Origin: Rhizobium sp. NXC24
Lineage (GTDB): Bacteria > Pseudomonadota > Alphaproteobacteria > Rhizobiales > Rhizobiaceae
Direction of reading: 5' to 3'
NCBI RefSeq assembly: GCF_002944315.1
Contig: NZ_CP024314.1
Coordinates: forward strand, 1,364,001 to 1,428,000
DNA length: 64,000 nt
The notes below the pieces were generated by a model, which did no database searches, was not told where the DNA came from, and saw only the letters and a list, made by a program, of their open reading frames with translations. Of the stretch, positions 20,801 to 29,715 are shown in pieces. Position 1 is the stretch's first letter. Each line of letters begins with the position of its first letter. Made by a program: the position numbers and the translations under genes.

Positions 20801-20968
20801 GTAGCCTTGATCATCGAAATTTAGCGCGCTAAGTGATCCATTGATTGATCGAAGTTCATCCGCAATCGAATCGAGACCATTTTCGCTCGAAAATCTGATG
20901 ATGTTCTCGATATCCATTTGCAACCGATCCAAATTTCTTAAACGAACAGATAAATCATCACTCGCCAT
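17813..20968 (-). CDS. Multidomain glycosyltransferase (GT4 plus two GT2 domains)
   Basis: A 1051-residue protein. Residues ~50-90 carry the FDDQGYLYANPDIAEA and HWLTHGRVEGR motif pair. Residues ~112-480 are a GT4 domain (FYGPLLAKNGLGEAARGY; SPHRAEGFGLNIAEMMVRG). A first GT2 domain starts at ~510 (ISVIVPVYNISKQYLEACV) with its metal motif AFVDNDD. A second GT2 domain starts at ~765 (PVTLVITTNNATKD) with VLLNDDMEI and RIDFNDTDFCLRVREAGYR. Such fusions can assemble two or three linkages in one polypeptide. The divergent region upstream probably holds its promoter. Donors are unknown. Confidence 0.87.
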   Translation of the reverse strand: MASDDLSVRLRNLDRLQMDIENIIRFSSENGLDSIADELRSINGSLSALNFDDQGYLYANPDIAEALGGRNSSAAYTHWLTHGRVEGRIGSGLCPFANRRPPRQHPHKADAHIAFYGPLLAKNGLGEAARGYASALRSFSNSVDIIDTTAALYPDREFPPIARPTTKADIVIIHQNSDALQNFFRMVSPDILDGAYSIGIWVWELSAFNAEWIANFAAFDEIWSPSQFSADAIKCLAPRSLPVVTVPHVVSPPQTKANLGRAHFGIPDDAFAILYAFDASSGMDRKNPEALIEAFSSAFDNAPDVVLVMKCHTTGHATKRLTDIRRAADRGNIVLIDSLLDDGENHSLKEICDAFVSPHRAEGFGLNIAEMMVRGKPVVVTGYSGNLEFCNERNSFLVDYELVEVSDPAGPYPLGYVWASPKHDSLVSKLREVRSESARVMKIASMGRKYIEANLSEKKIAALMAERLSLPKSDERSPLTNQEKKAKYVWRHPLSLSPCREPSISETSKWPLISVIVPVYNISKQYLEACVASVMSQRYPYWELCLCDDASTLPETIDTLERLRGIDHRIRIKRLPQNVGISRCSNSAAEIATGSYLAFVDNDDTISPNALLSYAKAIQANPEAALFYCDEDKISTTGEYVDHYMKPDWSPEHLESTMYVLHMIVVRKSRFLELGGYRERYTGAQDYDLALRISLAGDKVVHVPEVLYHWRMLEGSAAAQVDAKPAALLNARAALTEYAKQKFGPSASVEDGKLTGLFRVTRGRRIAPPVTLVITTNNATKDILGRGRINLVGHLVSSIIDRTDYPNYEIVVVSNGHLDGQVRTLLVEHGHREVHYRYEGQFNFASKANFAFDQARTEIVVLLNDDMEIISRDWLWHLVDYADRSEVGIVGAKLLYPDGRLQHAGVALGVNETAAHLYHGHPGDSIGYNGYPMTIRNYSAVTGACMATKKSVIREVGGFNEEFRIDFNDTDFCLRVREAGYRIVYNPFCELYHFESQTAVRTSQDPAEKVQFLKRWEATIARDPYYNPNLRNDSIAFEAWPSVWRHGLLEN

Positions 20969-21377
20969 GCGGCGCTATCCGATTCACCAAGCGCAACCCA
21001 AGATTTAAATTGAGATTCGCAGAATGTTTAACCAAGGAGAAATGGGAGAGCAATACTCTCACGTCCATAAATTTGGCCCTGCAGCACACGTAGTAAGTGA
21101 CGTATTTGTCACGAAATCCGAATCTCCACGAAGGCGCGATATTTCCATACCATCCTTTTGAATAGCGAGTGGACTACGGCAATCGAAAAATGAAAAATGG
21201 TGGAGCGCGGAGTTGAGGCAGAACGCAAATTGGCATTTCCACTTTTAATGCTTGCACCTTGCGTTTCTCAGCTTTCTGGCAATTATGGGTGTAATTGCTT
21301 TGAGAAAATTTGGATACGATTTGTCGCCACTATTTTGGGACACCTCAATGGAAAATCGCGGTGAGAAGAGGAGGTGT
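20969..21377. promoter_or_regulatory. Divergent intergenic region, possible operator
   Basis: A 409-bp gap between the minus-strand giant glycosyltransferase and the plus-strand kpsM-like gene. It must hold both promoters. A short inverted repeat GTGAC-N6-GTCAC at 21097-21112 and a GAGAG-N5-CTCTC repeat near 21051-21065 are visible and could be operator or leader structures. No regulator for them is known in the window. Low confidence in function. Confidence 0.3.
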
Positions 21378-22157
21378 ATGTCCTTTGCGGAGCTCCTGGG
21401 GCAGAGACAAAATGTAATGAGCGCCGTGATCCTGCGCGATATGCGGAGCAGATTCTTCAATCACGGTCTCGGGTTCATTGTGCAATCTCTATGGCCGCTT
21501 GCTCATATGGTCGTCATTATATTCATTAACGCATATGCTGGGCGTGCAGCACCATATGGCGAAAGTCCGCTAATCTTTTTCGGGGTAGGGGTAATACCCA
21601 CTTTGACATTCCTGTATATTTCAAGATTTATGTCGCTTTCGGTGCTTATGAATAGGAATATGCTAAGTTTTCCAGTCGTGAGAGTGGTAGATATACTATT
21701 CGGGAGAGCGCTTCTGGAAATAATGGCAGGATGTATAACTCTTGTTTTTTTGTGGGTCGTATTCACCGCATTGGGATTGAACCCCTATCCAGCAGACCCG
21801 GCCCAAGCCGTCCTGGCGTATTTGGCTACCATTCTTCTTGCAGTCGGAATTGGTACAATCGCTGGTGTTATCACCTCGTTTATTCCATTTTTTGCAACTG
21901 CATATGCCCTCATGAGTATAATCTTTTACATGTCATCAGGATGCCTTTTTGTTACGGTGGACCTTCCTGATCAGGCCGCAATTCCGCTATCATACAATCC
22001 TGTCGTCCAATGCGTTGAATGGATGCGTACCGCATATTTTGAGAACTACAGCGATCGGCTTGTAGATAAGGAATATTTACTGGGTTTTGGGATTGCGTCG
22101 CTCTTCGTAGGCCTTGTTGCCGAGAGATGTTCTCGAAGGATTCTAATGGACAGTTGA
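21378..22157 (+). CDS. kpsM: Capsular polysaccharide ABC-2 permease (KpsM-like)
   Basis: A 259-residue membrane protein when started at 21378 (MSFAELLGQR), which gives the family length and is preceded by AGAGGAGG a few bases upstream; longer in-frame starts at 21348 and 21252 exist. It has about six hydrophobic segments and the KpsM/BexB-like opening VMSAVILRDMRSRFFN. Such permeases export capsule polysaccharide with a KpsT ATPase and KpsE/KpsD partners. None of these follows; the IS island begins about 30 bp downstream. It may be an orphan whose operon was cut. It is visibly more A/T-rich than the right-hand part of the window. Confidence 0.85.
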   Translation: MSFAELLGQRQNVMSAVILRDMRSRFFNHGLGFIVQSLWPLAHMVVIIFINAYAGRAAPYGESPLIFFGVGVIPTLTFLYISRFMSLSVLMNRNMLSFPVVRVVDILFGRALLEIMAGCITLVFLWVVFTALGLNPYPADPAQAVLAYLATILLAVGIGTIAGVITSFIPFFATAYALMSIIFYMSSGCLFVTVDLPDQAAIPLSYNPVVQCVEWMRTAYFENYSDRLVDKEYLLGFGIASLFVGLVAERCSRRILMDS

Positions 22158-22190
22158 GCTGAAGACGAACAGACGTATCAGGGTAAGCGG

Positions 22191-22295
22191 TTAGCCGATA
22201 GCGGCAGCCCTAAAATTCCATGGCATGAGCAGCTCAATATCAGCGGCTGGCCAGCGATTTGCGATGCGGGTGAGCGTTTGAGATAGCCAGGTGTC
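22191..22295 (-). pseudogene. IS66 tnpC 3' stub
   Basis: The last ~34 codons of an IS66-type transposase: TWLSQTLTRIANRWPAAD followed by LMPWNF and a stop. The WPA-D-LMPWNF ending is typical of one IS66 subgroup and recurs in a stub at 45.5 kb. Nothing of the rest of that element is nearby, so it is a scar of an older insertion. Confidence 0.65.
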
Positions 22296-22310
22296 AGTAC
22301 CGGAGCAATA

Positions 22311-23130
<820 letters not shown>

Positions 23131-23427
23131 CGCCGATCCTGGTCGAAGCGAAGGCAAATGCCCGATGGTCGCTGGATTTCGTGCACGACCAGTTCGCCTG
23201 CGGCAGACGCTTTCGCGTTCTTAACATCGTCGACGATGTGACGCGTGAATGCCTGGCAGCGATCGCTGATACGTCGATCTCCGGTCGCCGTGTCGCGCGA
23301 GAACTGACAACGCTGATCGAGCGGCGCGGCAAACCGGCGATGATCATTTCCGACAACGGCACCGAACTAACGTCGAATGCCATCCTCGCCTGGTCGAAGG
23401 ATCACAAGGTGGAGTGGCACTACATCG
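23131..23427 (+). pseudogene. IS3-family transposase OrfB, 5' half (split by IS66)
   Basis: The rve/DDE core of an IS3-type OrfB: RAPILVEAKANARWSLDFVH, then VVDD-like NIVDDVTREC and the second Asp in ISDNGTELTSNA. The 5' part is missing, and the frame breaks at WHYI, exactly at the left end of the inserted IS66 element. The rest of the gene resumes at 29372. Joining the halves through the 8-bp duplication gives the expected [12 protein letters not shown] order. Confidence 0.88.
23420..23427. repeat. Target-site duplication, left copy
   Basis: CTACATCG immediately outside the left terminal repeat. The identical 8 bp occur at 29372-29379. IS66 elements make 8-bp duplications. Confidence 0.95.
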
Positions 23428-23478
23428 GTAAGCGCGATTTTCCCCGCACCTTCTGCAATTGAGTGAGCTTTGGCATGA

Positions 23479-23504
23479 GGTGTCCACCAAAATAGGTGGA
23501 CACC
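23479..23504 (+). promoter_or_regulatory. Inverted repeat upstream of tnpA
   Basis: GGTGTCCACC and GGTGGACACC separated by six bases, a perfect 10-bp stem ending 5 bp before the tnpA ATG at 23510. It could be an operator or a hairpin hiding the tnpA ribosome-binding site to limit transposition. The function is inferred. Confidence 0.5.
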
Positions 23505-23509
23505 AAGTG

Positions 23510-23938
23510 ATGGAAGAAGGTCAAAAACTTGCCGTGCGGCTGGTCGGTCGGAATGGGAGACGCCGTTTCGATCAAAGTTCGAAAGACCGCCTTATTGCGG
23601 CCTGCCTTGAACCTGGCGCATCGGTATCGAAACTCGCGCGCGAACACGGGGTCAACGCGAACCTCGTTTGGAAATGGATACGGAAGCACACCCAGCCGCT
23701 TGCGTCGCCGCCGTCTTCGACATCGTCTTTTATTCCGGTGCAAATCACCGCGGCCAGCGACGAGTTTGAGTTTGGTGAAGAGCTGCCTCGGAAAGCAGAG
23801 AGGAACCGGCCGCTGCCCTCTCCAGCGAAGGTGAGCGCGTCACTGCCGAACGGCGTGAAGCTGACGTTGGAATGCGGTGACGTAGATGCATTGACGGCAA
23901 TCATCGGAGCGCTGGGTCATGTTCAGACTTGGCGCTGA
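23510..23938 (+). CDS. tnpA: IS66 accessory protein TnpA
   Basis: A 142-residue protein starting MEEGQKLAVRLVGRNGRRRF. It has an HTH of the transposase-8 kind (KLAREHGVNANLVWKWIRKH). A TTG 17 codons upstream is possible, but ATG 23510 matches relatives. TnpA is needed along with TnpB for IS66 transposition. It overlaps tnpB by 20 bp, the usual coupling in this family. Confidence 0.85.
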   Translation: MEEGQKLAVRLVGRNGRRRFDQSSKDRLIAACLEPGASVSKLAREHGVNANLVWKWIRKHTQPLASPPSSTSSFIPVQITAASDEFEFGEELPRKAERNRPLPSPAKVSASLPNGVKLTLECGDVDALTAIIGALGHVQTWR

Positions 23939-24123
23939 TCTCAAGGTTTACCTGCATCGCGAGCCGATCGACTTTCGGGCCGGCATCAACAGCCTTGCTG
24001 TCCTGGTCCAGGAGACGATGGCGCTGGATCCCTTTGCTCCTGCGGTTTTTGCCTTTTGCAATCGCCGTCGTGACCGGGTGAAGCTTTTGTTCTTCGACCG
24101 GTCCGGCTTTGTGCTGATCCTGA
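23919..24123 (+). pseudogene. tnpB: IS66 TnpB, 5' part (interrupted)
   Basis: The first 68 codons of the IS66 Orf2 protein: MFRLGADLKVYLHREPIDF, then RDRVKLLFFDRSGFVLIL. The frame is broken at about 24121-24123 by the serine-recombinase element. Joining a24123 to g27501 restores the frame as LIL-RYKRLTEDKFRW, so excision would repair the gene. Confidence 0.9.
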
Positions 24124-24158
24124 ACGATCTGCATTCATACTGCATCTCTCTTTCGCAT

Positions 24159-26258
24159 TCAGTTGAAGGTTTTGGCGTGTCCGGCATTTTGCTTGCGGGC
24201 GGCGACGCGATCGATGAGCTGGTTCCATCGACTGCATTGCTTTTGCGGTAAATTCGTCTTTGGAAGCTCGTACAGGTAGTAGTGCCCGTTGTAGGCATGG
24301 CTGGTGACGAGGCCGTGTTCAGCCCATCTGGCGAGAGTATGTTCATGGATATTGAGGTGTTCAGCCGCCTCCTTTTTTGTCAACATCCCACGATCCCGGA
24401 GCCGGTCATAGCGTGATCTCAGCTTGTATTCGCGAACGAGATAGGTGACGCGTTTGGTTGTGAAGCGTGCATTGCACTGGTCACGGCGCGTCACCGAGCC
24501 CGGCCGATATCCCTGATCGTTGAGAATCTCTGCGATCTCGGAAAAAATATGATTGTCGAGGAGGTTATCGATCAGTGCGATGATGTCGGGGTTCGTCTTG
24601 ACCTGCTGGCTGGGCGATTTTGGGCTGATGGTGACGAGTGTCTGGGTTTTGCCGCCTTTGAAGCGAATATGAGCCTTGGTTGTGCCTCTCTTCGGTAGTT
24701 TGAGGAGGGTGACGTCCTCAATGATGTGAGCAAGCAAGCGCTTTCGTTCGCGGTTCGGGGTCTCTGGGTTGGTCCAGAGTTTTTTGAAGTCCGCCGTCAT
24801 GGCGACAAACCGCTCGTGGACGGCCTTATCGAGGATGAATTGATCGTGCTCCCGGGCGCGCTCGCGCTCTTCGCGGGCATTAGCCAAGATGCGGAGCTTC
24901 TCGTTCCATTCGCCTTCGAGCGTGTCGGCGACGAGGCGGTTATTGGGATCGACGAGCATGAAACGGCGCTGGGCGAGATCGGCTTCCGTTTGCGCGCGCT
25001 CGATTGCGCGACAGCGCAGCCGGTCCGTCTCTTCATGTCGCGCTTCGATCTCTTTGCGGACTTCAATCGCCAGTTCGATGGCTGCCGGCGTCATCTGCTC
25101 GGCGATCAGCATGCCGATGGCTTCGTCAACAGGAGGTGCAGCGATCGCCTGGCACAGGGGTTCACCGCGATTGGTACGGGCGCGATCACAAACGTACCAG
25201 GCTTCCTGCCGACCGCGTCGGGCAGCGTAGCGCATGCGAAAATGCCTGCCGCATTGCCCACACACGGCCCGCCCCTGCAGCAGCGCCGGGCCTTCCCGCG
25301 GCGGTGATGCGACCGCCACGTTCCATTTATGGCAGATGTTCGACTTCAGAATCCTCAGGTTCTCCTGATGCTGCTCCCAACTGATGTAGCCGGGATGGGC
25401 ATCTGGAATGCATGCTGTCCAATCGTCACTCCCTTGTTTGCGCACGAGCTTTTTGCCATCGATGGTTCGTCGATAGCGACGGCGGCCATAGGCATAGGCT
25501 CCGGCGTAACGTGGATTGTGCAGCACGCGCATCGCCGTCGAAGGCGTCAGTGGCCGGAAAACCGTCTGGCTGTCGTGCAAGCGAGAGGGAAAGAGAATGC
25601 CTTCCTGCCGGAAGGCCTTGACGGTCTGGGAGGCGGATCCGACGCGAGAGAACGTCTCGAAGAAATGGGCGATCGTCTCTCTGACTTGCATGTCTGGATC
25701 AAGCGTTACATTGCCGGAGTGGTCATAGACCAGCCCGGTTGGCAGCGGGCAACGGAACTCGCCACGCCGGGCCTTATTGAGGATGCCGCCGCGCAGCCGC
25801 GCCTTGATCACATGCAGTTCGGCCTCACTCATTGTTCCCTTGAGGCCGAGCAGGAGCCGGTCGTTGAAGCTTGCCGGATCGTAGACGCCGTCCTCATCGA
25901 GGATCAGGGTGTCAGCAAGGGCGCAGATCTCGAGTAGACGCTGCCAGTCGGCATTGTTGCGCGCCAGACGGGAGACCTCCAGGCCCATGACGATCCCGGC
26001 ATGTCCCATGCCGACATCGCTGACCAGCCGTTGAAATCCCTCTCGCCAGACCGCCGATGCGCCGGATTCACCTTGATCGCTATCGATAACGATAATCTGC
26101 TCCTCGCGCCAACCAAGGGCGATAGCGCGCCCGCGAAGCGCATATTGCCGCATGGCGCTCTCGGTATTGTCGATGACTTGCCGCATCGAAGATTGGCGGA
26201 TGTAGAGGTAGGCGCTGCGTTCGAGGTGATGAGGCTGGACTTTGAGATGTACATTCAT
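24159..26258 (-). CDS. Large serine recombinase
   Basis: A 699-residue site-specific recombinase, start at 26258 (MNVHLKVQPH) with GGAG upstream. The resolvase domain (~15-165) contains YLYIRQSSMRQ with the nucleophilic Ser at 23/24, and GLEVSRLARNNADW. A recombinase domain follows (~180-300, PLTPSTAMRVLHNPRYAG), then a zinc ribbon (CGQCGRHFRMRY near 330 with a later YVCDRA), a helical region, and a C-terminal MerR-like HTH (MLTKKEAAEHLNIHEHTL). It should cut and rejoin the element's ends. It is last in a three-gene minus-strand unit. Confidence 0.9.
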   Translation of the reverse strand: MNVHLKVQPHHLERSAYLYIRQSSMRQVIDNTESAMRQYALRGRAIALGWREEQIIVIDSDQGESGASAVWREGFQRLVSDVGMGHAGIVMGLEVSRLARNNADWQRLLEICALADTLILDEDGVYDPASFNDRLLLGLKGTMSEAELHVIKARLRGGILNKARRGEFRCPLPTGLVYDHSGNVTLDPDMQVRETIAHFFETFSRVGSASQTVKAFRQEGILFPSRLHDSQTVFRPLTPSTAMRVLHNPRYAGAYAYGRRRYRRTIDGKKLVRKQGSDDWTACIPDAHPGYISWEQHQENLRILKSNICHKWNVAVASPPREGPALLQGRAVCGQCGRHFRMRYAARRGRQEAWYVCDRARTNRGEPLCQAIAAPPVDEAIGMLIAEQMTPAAIELAIEVRKEIEARHEETDRLRCRAIERAQTEADLAQRRFMLVDPNNRLVADTLEGEWNEKLRILANAREERERAREHDQFILDKAVHERFVAMTADFKKLWTNPETPNRERKRLLAHIIEDVTLLKLPKRGTTKAHIRFKGGKTQTLVTISPKSPSQQVKTNPDIIALIDNLLDNHIFSEIAEILNDQGYRPGSVTRRDQCNARFTTKRVTYLVREYKLRSRYDRLRDRGMLTKKEAAEHLNIHEHTLARWAEHGLVTSHAYNGHYYLYELPKTNLPQKQCSRWNQLIDRVAARKQNAGHAKTFN

Positions 26259-26550
26259 CGTGATCTCCGATCGTTGATGCTCATGGCGATTGTCGCAAGG
26301 ACGTGAACGACGGCGCTGTGTCCGCGGTGCAGCGGCCAAGCAATTGACGATGGGTAATTCTGCTCTCGCGGGGTGCTTGCTGTTGCGGTCAGCGTCTGAG
26401 CCCATCCCCACATGCCCCGGCGCAAAAAGAGCATCAGGCCACTACGGGCCATAAGTGGCAGCGCTGCGCCGAGAGCAGCCTTGCGCAAGACCTCGTACTG
26501 GGACGCGATGGTCGACGGTAGGATCGGGCATGCCGCCGTCGCGGCAAGGT
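26259..26550. other. Spacer inside serine-recombinase element
   Basis: A 292-bp stretch between the HTH gene and the recombinase gene. I see no gene on either strand. It may hold the recombinase promoter. Confidence 0.35.
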
Positions 26551-27030
26551 TTACCTGCCGCTTTTTTTTAGAACCCGCTCGATCGATCTGGGATGAAGCT
26601 CGATATCGAGTTCCTGGCGGAGCAGCTTGGCAAGTTCCCGGGCGCGAACGGGTTCTCCTGGAGCGAGCTGCGCCTGCAGAAATGCCACGACCTTGTCGTC
26701 GATCTTGTGGGGGCCCCGGGGCCCCGGCTTTGTCGGCACCAGTCCGGCAATGCCGGCCATATCGAAGTTCACCTTGGCCTGGTAGTAAGTCGGCCTGGAA
26801 ACGCCATACTCGTCGGAGGCCTCCGTCACCGACACCTTGTCGATGGAGACGCGACGCAGCATCTCGTATTTGACCTGCACGGCGTCGTGCGGATCGAAGA
26901 ACTCGCTGCCCCGAAACTTTGGATCGCGCACCTTCTCGGAGGTGGGATTGAACGTACCCTCTTCGATGAGGGCATCCGTCTTTGTGCGCTTGCTGTCGTA
27001 CTTCGCAGACATCGATGGCTCCGAGGACAT
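26551..27030 (-). CDS. Helix-turn-helix protein of the recombinase element
   Basis: A 159-residue protein (an alternative start at 27012 would drop six residues). The central region VSVTEASDEYGVSRPTYYQ is an HTH of the transposase-accessory type, and the C-terminal half (PVRARELAKLLRQELDIELH followed by PRSIERVLKKSGR) looks like a second winged HTH. It lacks DDE residues, so it probably binds the element's ends or promoter rather than cutting. It lies between the DUF5372-like gene and the recombinase, all on one strand. Confidence 0.7.
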   Translation of the reverse strand: MSSEPSMSAKYDSKRTKTDALIEEGTFNPTSEKVRDPKFRGSEFFDPHDAVQVKYEMLRRVSIDKVSVTEASDEYGVSRPTYYQAKVNFDMAGIAGLVPTKPGPRGPHKIDDKVVAFLQAQLAPGEPVRARELAKLLRQELDIELHPRSIERVLKKSGR

Positions 27031-27206
27031 GAAGCGACGTAATCGTAATGTTAATTATGACGCATTTTACGGCCTCGTCAAGACAATCCTCATAGTTTGG
27101 CATTAGATAAACCTTGTATTTGCGGGCGACATTCCCACGAAAATAAGACTCATGCGGCATAATCAGCCTTACATGTGCGGCATATTTGTCTTTACACATC
27201 TGCCCA

Positions 27207-27458
27207 TCATCGTGGTCTGGAAAAACGCTCCACCAGGGCGGCCAATTCCATTAAGTCGGCGACCCGCAAGAGCGACCGTCCGTTACCCATGACAACTTCA
27301 GGATCTGGGCTCACAAGTTCAGTCCATTGCGGGGGAACGGGCCAAACGGTGGCATCCTCGGTCTGCAACAGCAAACGTTTGCCCTGCGAGTTAGCTCGCT
27401 CGCCGACGCAAGGAAGCTGCTGTCCAAAAAGGGGATGAAACGGGTGCATGACCCGCAC
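27207..27458 (-). CDS. DUF5372-like small protein
   Basis: An 83-residue protein starting MRVMHPFHPLFGQQLPCV, with a Trp-rich centre (VWPVPPQWTEL) and the ending LLRVADLMELAALVERF. The HPFHPLFG opening and the layout recall the DUF5372 proteins that accompany recombinase genes in many bacteria. No catalytic motif is visible. It is the first gene of the three-gene unit and could act as a directionality factor or DNA-binding partner, but this is a guess. Confidence 0.65.
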   Translation of the reverse strand: MRVMHPFHPLFGQQLPCVGERANSQGKRLLLQTEDATVWPVPPQWTELVSPDPEVVMGNGRSLLRVADLMELAALVERFSRPR

Positions 27459-27500
27459 TAACTGCTGACCTGCGCTGGTCGGGGCTGCATTCTCAGATGA

Positions 27501-27655
27501 GGTACAAGCGGTTGACTGAGGACAAGTTCAGATGGCCCCGCCGCGAGGTGCCGGTCGTTGTGCTGACGACAGAACAGCTCCACTGGATTCTCGACGGCAT
27601 CGATATCGATGCGATGATCCGCCATCCGGTGCGGCAGTATCAGGTCGCCGGCTGA
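27501..27655 (+). pseudogene. tnpB: IS66 TnpB, 3' part
   Basis: The remaining ~51 codons of tnpB after the nested insertion: YKRLTEDKFRWPRREVPVVV then LTTEQLHWILDGIDID, ending in QYQVAG and a TGA at 27653. In frame with the 5' part once the insertion is removed. Confidence 0.9.
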
Positions 27656-27706
27656 GGATGGCGAATAGCGATTGACGCGCAGGGGCGGTTCAGATTCAAG
27701 AATCTG

Positions 27707-29296
27707 ATGACTCGCACCGGCGAACCGAGCATTGCAGAACTGATGGCGCAATTGGCAGCCAATGCTGCCGAAATCGCTGCGCTCAAAGCCGAGAAGGAAG
27801 CGCTCTCGCAGCGGGTCGTCAAGCTTGAGGAGGAGCTGGCGCTTGCAAGGCTGCATCGCTTTGCACCCCGCAGCGAAAAGCACGTTGATCGCCTCTTCAA
27901 CGAAGCCGAAGAGGCTGCCGACGAAGATGACAGCGGCGACGGTGATGACGTTGTCGATCTCCCGGACACGGGCCTGCCGGCGGTCGCGAGCGCCGTGGGA
28001 AAAAAGCGGGGACGCAGACCTCTGCCGGAAGACCTGCCACGCGAGCGTGTCGAATACGACCTTGCCGACGATCAAAAAACTTGTCCGTGCTGCGATAGTC
28101 AAATGCATCGCATGGGCGAGGCCGTTACCGAGCAGCTTCATATCGAAGTCAAGGCAAAGGTCCTGCAGAACGTCCGGTTCAAATATGCCTGCCGCCATTG
28201 CGACCGCACCGGGATCAACACACCCGTCGTGATCGCACCGATGCCGACGCAGCCCCTGCCGGGCAGCATCGCTACCGCTTCGACGCTAGCCTTCGCGCTC
28301 GTCCACAAATACGTCGATGGCACCCCGCTCTACCGCGTGGCTCAGACATTCGAGCAGGCCGGCGTTCCGATCAGCCGTGGCGCTCTTGCTCACTGGGTAA
28401 TCGGCTCGAGCGAGAAGCATCTGCATCGCATCTATGACGCTCTGAAGCTGCGGCTGCGATCGCAGCCTCTCATACATGGCGATGAGACGACGGTTCAGGT
28501 CTTGAAGGAAAGGAACAAGGAAGCCACCAGCACATCTTACATGTGGGCATACCGCAGTGGCGAGGACAGTGAAGAGCCGATCGTGCTTCTCGATTATCAG
28601 CCGGGCCGTGGCCAGATACACCCACAGACCTTTCTTGGTGACTACCGCGGCATATTGGTGAGCGATGGCTACACAGCCTGGCGCACATTGCATGGTGCCA
28701 CCCATGTCGGATGCATGGCTCATTCCCGGCGGCGTTTCGTTGAGGCACTCAAGACCAGAAAGAATGGAGGCGGCCCGCCGGAACAGGCACTCCGGTTCTT
28801 CGAGCAGCTATACCGGATCGAAAAGCAGGCAAGAGACAAAACCCTAGATGCCGGTGAGACGACGGCTGATTGCATTCGCCGTTTCCGCCAACAGCACAGC
28901 TTGCCTGTCCTGAACGCCCTAAAGGCGTGGCTCGACGCCATCGCGCCGAAGGTCGTGCCGGATACCAAGCTCGGCGACGCCGTCTCCTACGCCCTGAACC
29001 AATGGGATTACCTGACACGCTATGCCAGCGACGGCAGGATGCCGATCGATAACAACATTCTGGAACGCGAAATCAGAGTTTTTGCCACCGGAAGAAAATC
29101 GTGGCTGTTCAGCGACACCGCCGACGGAGCCAAGGCCAGCGCAGTGATCTACAGTCTGATGCTCACTTGCCGCGCCTGTGGCGTCGACCCGCTTGCCTGG
29201 CTGCGCTACGTGCTCACTGAGTTGCCTCAGCGGGACGAAAGGGCCGACATCGTCGACCTGCTGCCGTTCAACTTCGCCAGAACCGAAGCCGCCTGA
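27707..29296 (+). CDS. tnpC: IS66 DDE transposase TnpC
   Basis: An intact 529-residue IS66 transposase. Regions: an N-terminal leucine-zipper-like coil ([18 protein letters not shown]), a zinc-finger with CPCCDSQ and the later YACRHCD, the first catalytic Asp in [11 protein letters not shown], the second in LVSDGYTAW with [10 protein letters not shown], and the Glu in [18 protein letters not shown]. The C-terminal ending [19 protein letters not shown] is typical. It lies 51 bp after tnpB. Confidence 0.95.
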   Translation: MTRTGEPSIAELMAQLAANAAEIAALKAEKEALSQRVVKLEEELALARLHRFAPRSEKHVDRLFNEAEEAADEDDSGDGDDVVDLPDTGLPAVASAVGKKRGRRPLPEDLPRERVEYDLADDQKTCPCCDSQMHRMGEAVTEQLHIEVKAKVLQNVRFKYACRHCDRTGINTPVVIAPMPTQPLPGSIATASTLAFALVHKYVDGTPLYRVAQTFEQAGVPISRGALAHWVIGSSEKHLHRIYDALKLRLRSQPLIHGDETTVQVLKERNKEATSTSYMWAYRSGEDSEEPIVLLDYQPGRGQIHPQTFLGDYRGILVSDGYTAWRTLHGATHVGCMAHSRRRFVEALKTRKNGGGPPEQALRFFEQLYRIEKQARDKTLDAGETTADCIRRFRQQHSLPVLNALKAWLDAIAPKVVPDTKLGDAVSYALNQWDYLTRYASDGRMPIDNNILEREIRVFATGRKSWLFSDTADGAKASAVIYSLMLTCRACGVDPLAWLRYVLTELPQRDERADIVDLLPFNFARTEAA

Positions 29297-29371
29297 CACT
29301 ATACGGTTCCAAACGTTGATCCGATGCCAATCAACGGGTGGGCGTCAACGTGCAGCGAAAATCGCGCTTAC

Positions 29372-29690
29372 CTACATCGCGCCAGGAAAGCCGATGCAAA
29401 ACGGCTATGTCGAGAGTTTCAACGGTCGGATGCGCGATGAACTGCTCAACGAGAGCCTGTTCTTCGGCCTCGATCATGCCCGCAGCGCTATCGCTGAATG
29501 GGCGGACGATTATAACCATTTCCGGCCGCACTCATCGCTCGGATATCAGACCCCGGCAGACTATGCCGGAACCATCGCCGCAACCGGCTCCAACGCTGCG
29601 CAAGATGAAAGCTTCGCGTTTCCGCCGGTTGCTCACCCAGCGCCACTTGGCGTATTCAAAACTGCCGGAGCTCTAGTCGCCGCTGGATGA
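29372..29690 (+). pseudogene. IS3-family transposase OrfB, 3' half
   Basis: Continuation of the split IS3 OrfB from 23427: [20 protein letters not shown] with the catalytic Glu in VESFNG, then [20 protein letters not shown] and a natural stop at 29690. The first 8 bp are the right copy of the IS66 target duplication (CTACATCG). Both halves share orientation, confirming that one gene was split. Confidence 0.92.
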
Positions 29691-29715
29691 AAGTTCCATG
29701 GCAGGTCACCATTCG

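Larger units (their letters stand above)
24121..27500 (-). mobile_element. Serine-recombinase element inserted in tnpB
   Basis: About 3.38 kb inserted cleanly in tnpB. Both junctions share TGA (24121-24123 and 27498-27500), consistent with recombination across a GA dinucleotide as expected for a serine recombinase rather than a DDE transposase. All three genes read on the minus strand: a DUF5372-like protein, an HTH protein, and the recombinase, whose stop is about 35 bp from one end. No long terminal inverted repeats are seen; a short TGCATTC occurs just inside both ends in the same orientation (24130-24136 and 27486-27492). Confidence 0.85.
23428..29371 (+). mobile_element. IS66-family element carrying a nested insertion
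   Basis: A 5,944-bp span bounded by the 15-bp perfect inverted repeat GTAAGCGCGATTTTC (23428-23442 and, inverted, 29357-29371) and flanked by 8-bp duplications. It contains tnpA, an interrupted tnpB, and an intact tnpC. Removing the 3,377-bp nested element leaves about 2,567 bp, the normal IS66 size. Intact ends and a perfect duplication point to a fairly recent insertion; tnpB is disrupted, so autonomous movement is doubtful. Confidence 0.93.

Noticed and set aside
26255..27199. A 314-codon minus-strand frame within the serine-recombinase element
   Set aside because: It overlaps the HTH gene in another frame, is rich in Arg and Gly like a shadow frame, and lacks a ribosome site.
24121..27500. 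DDE-type insertion sequence as the cause of the tnpB interruption
   Set aside because: No terminal inverted repeats and no target duplication longer than the shared TGA; the only recombination enzyme inside is a serine recombinase.
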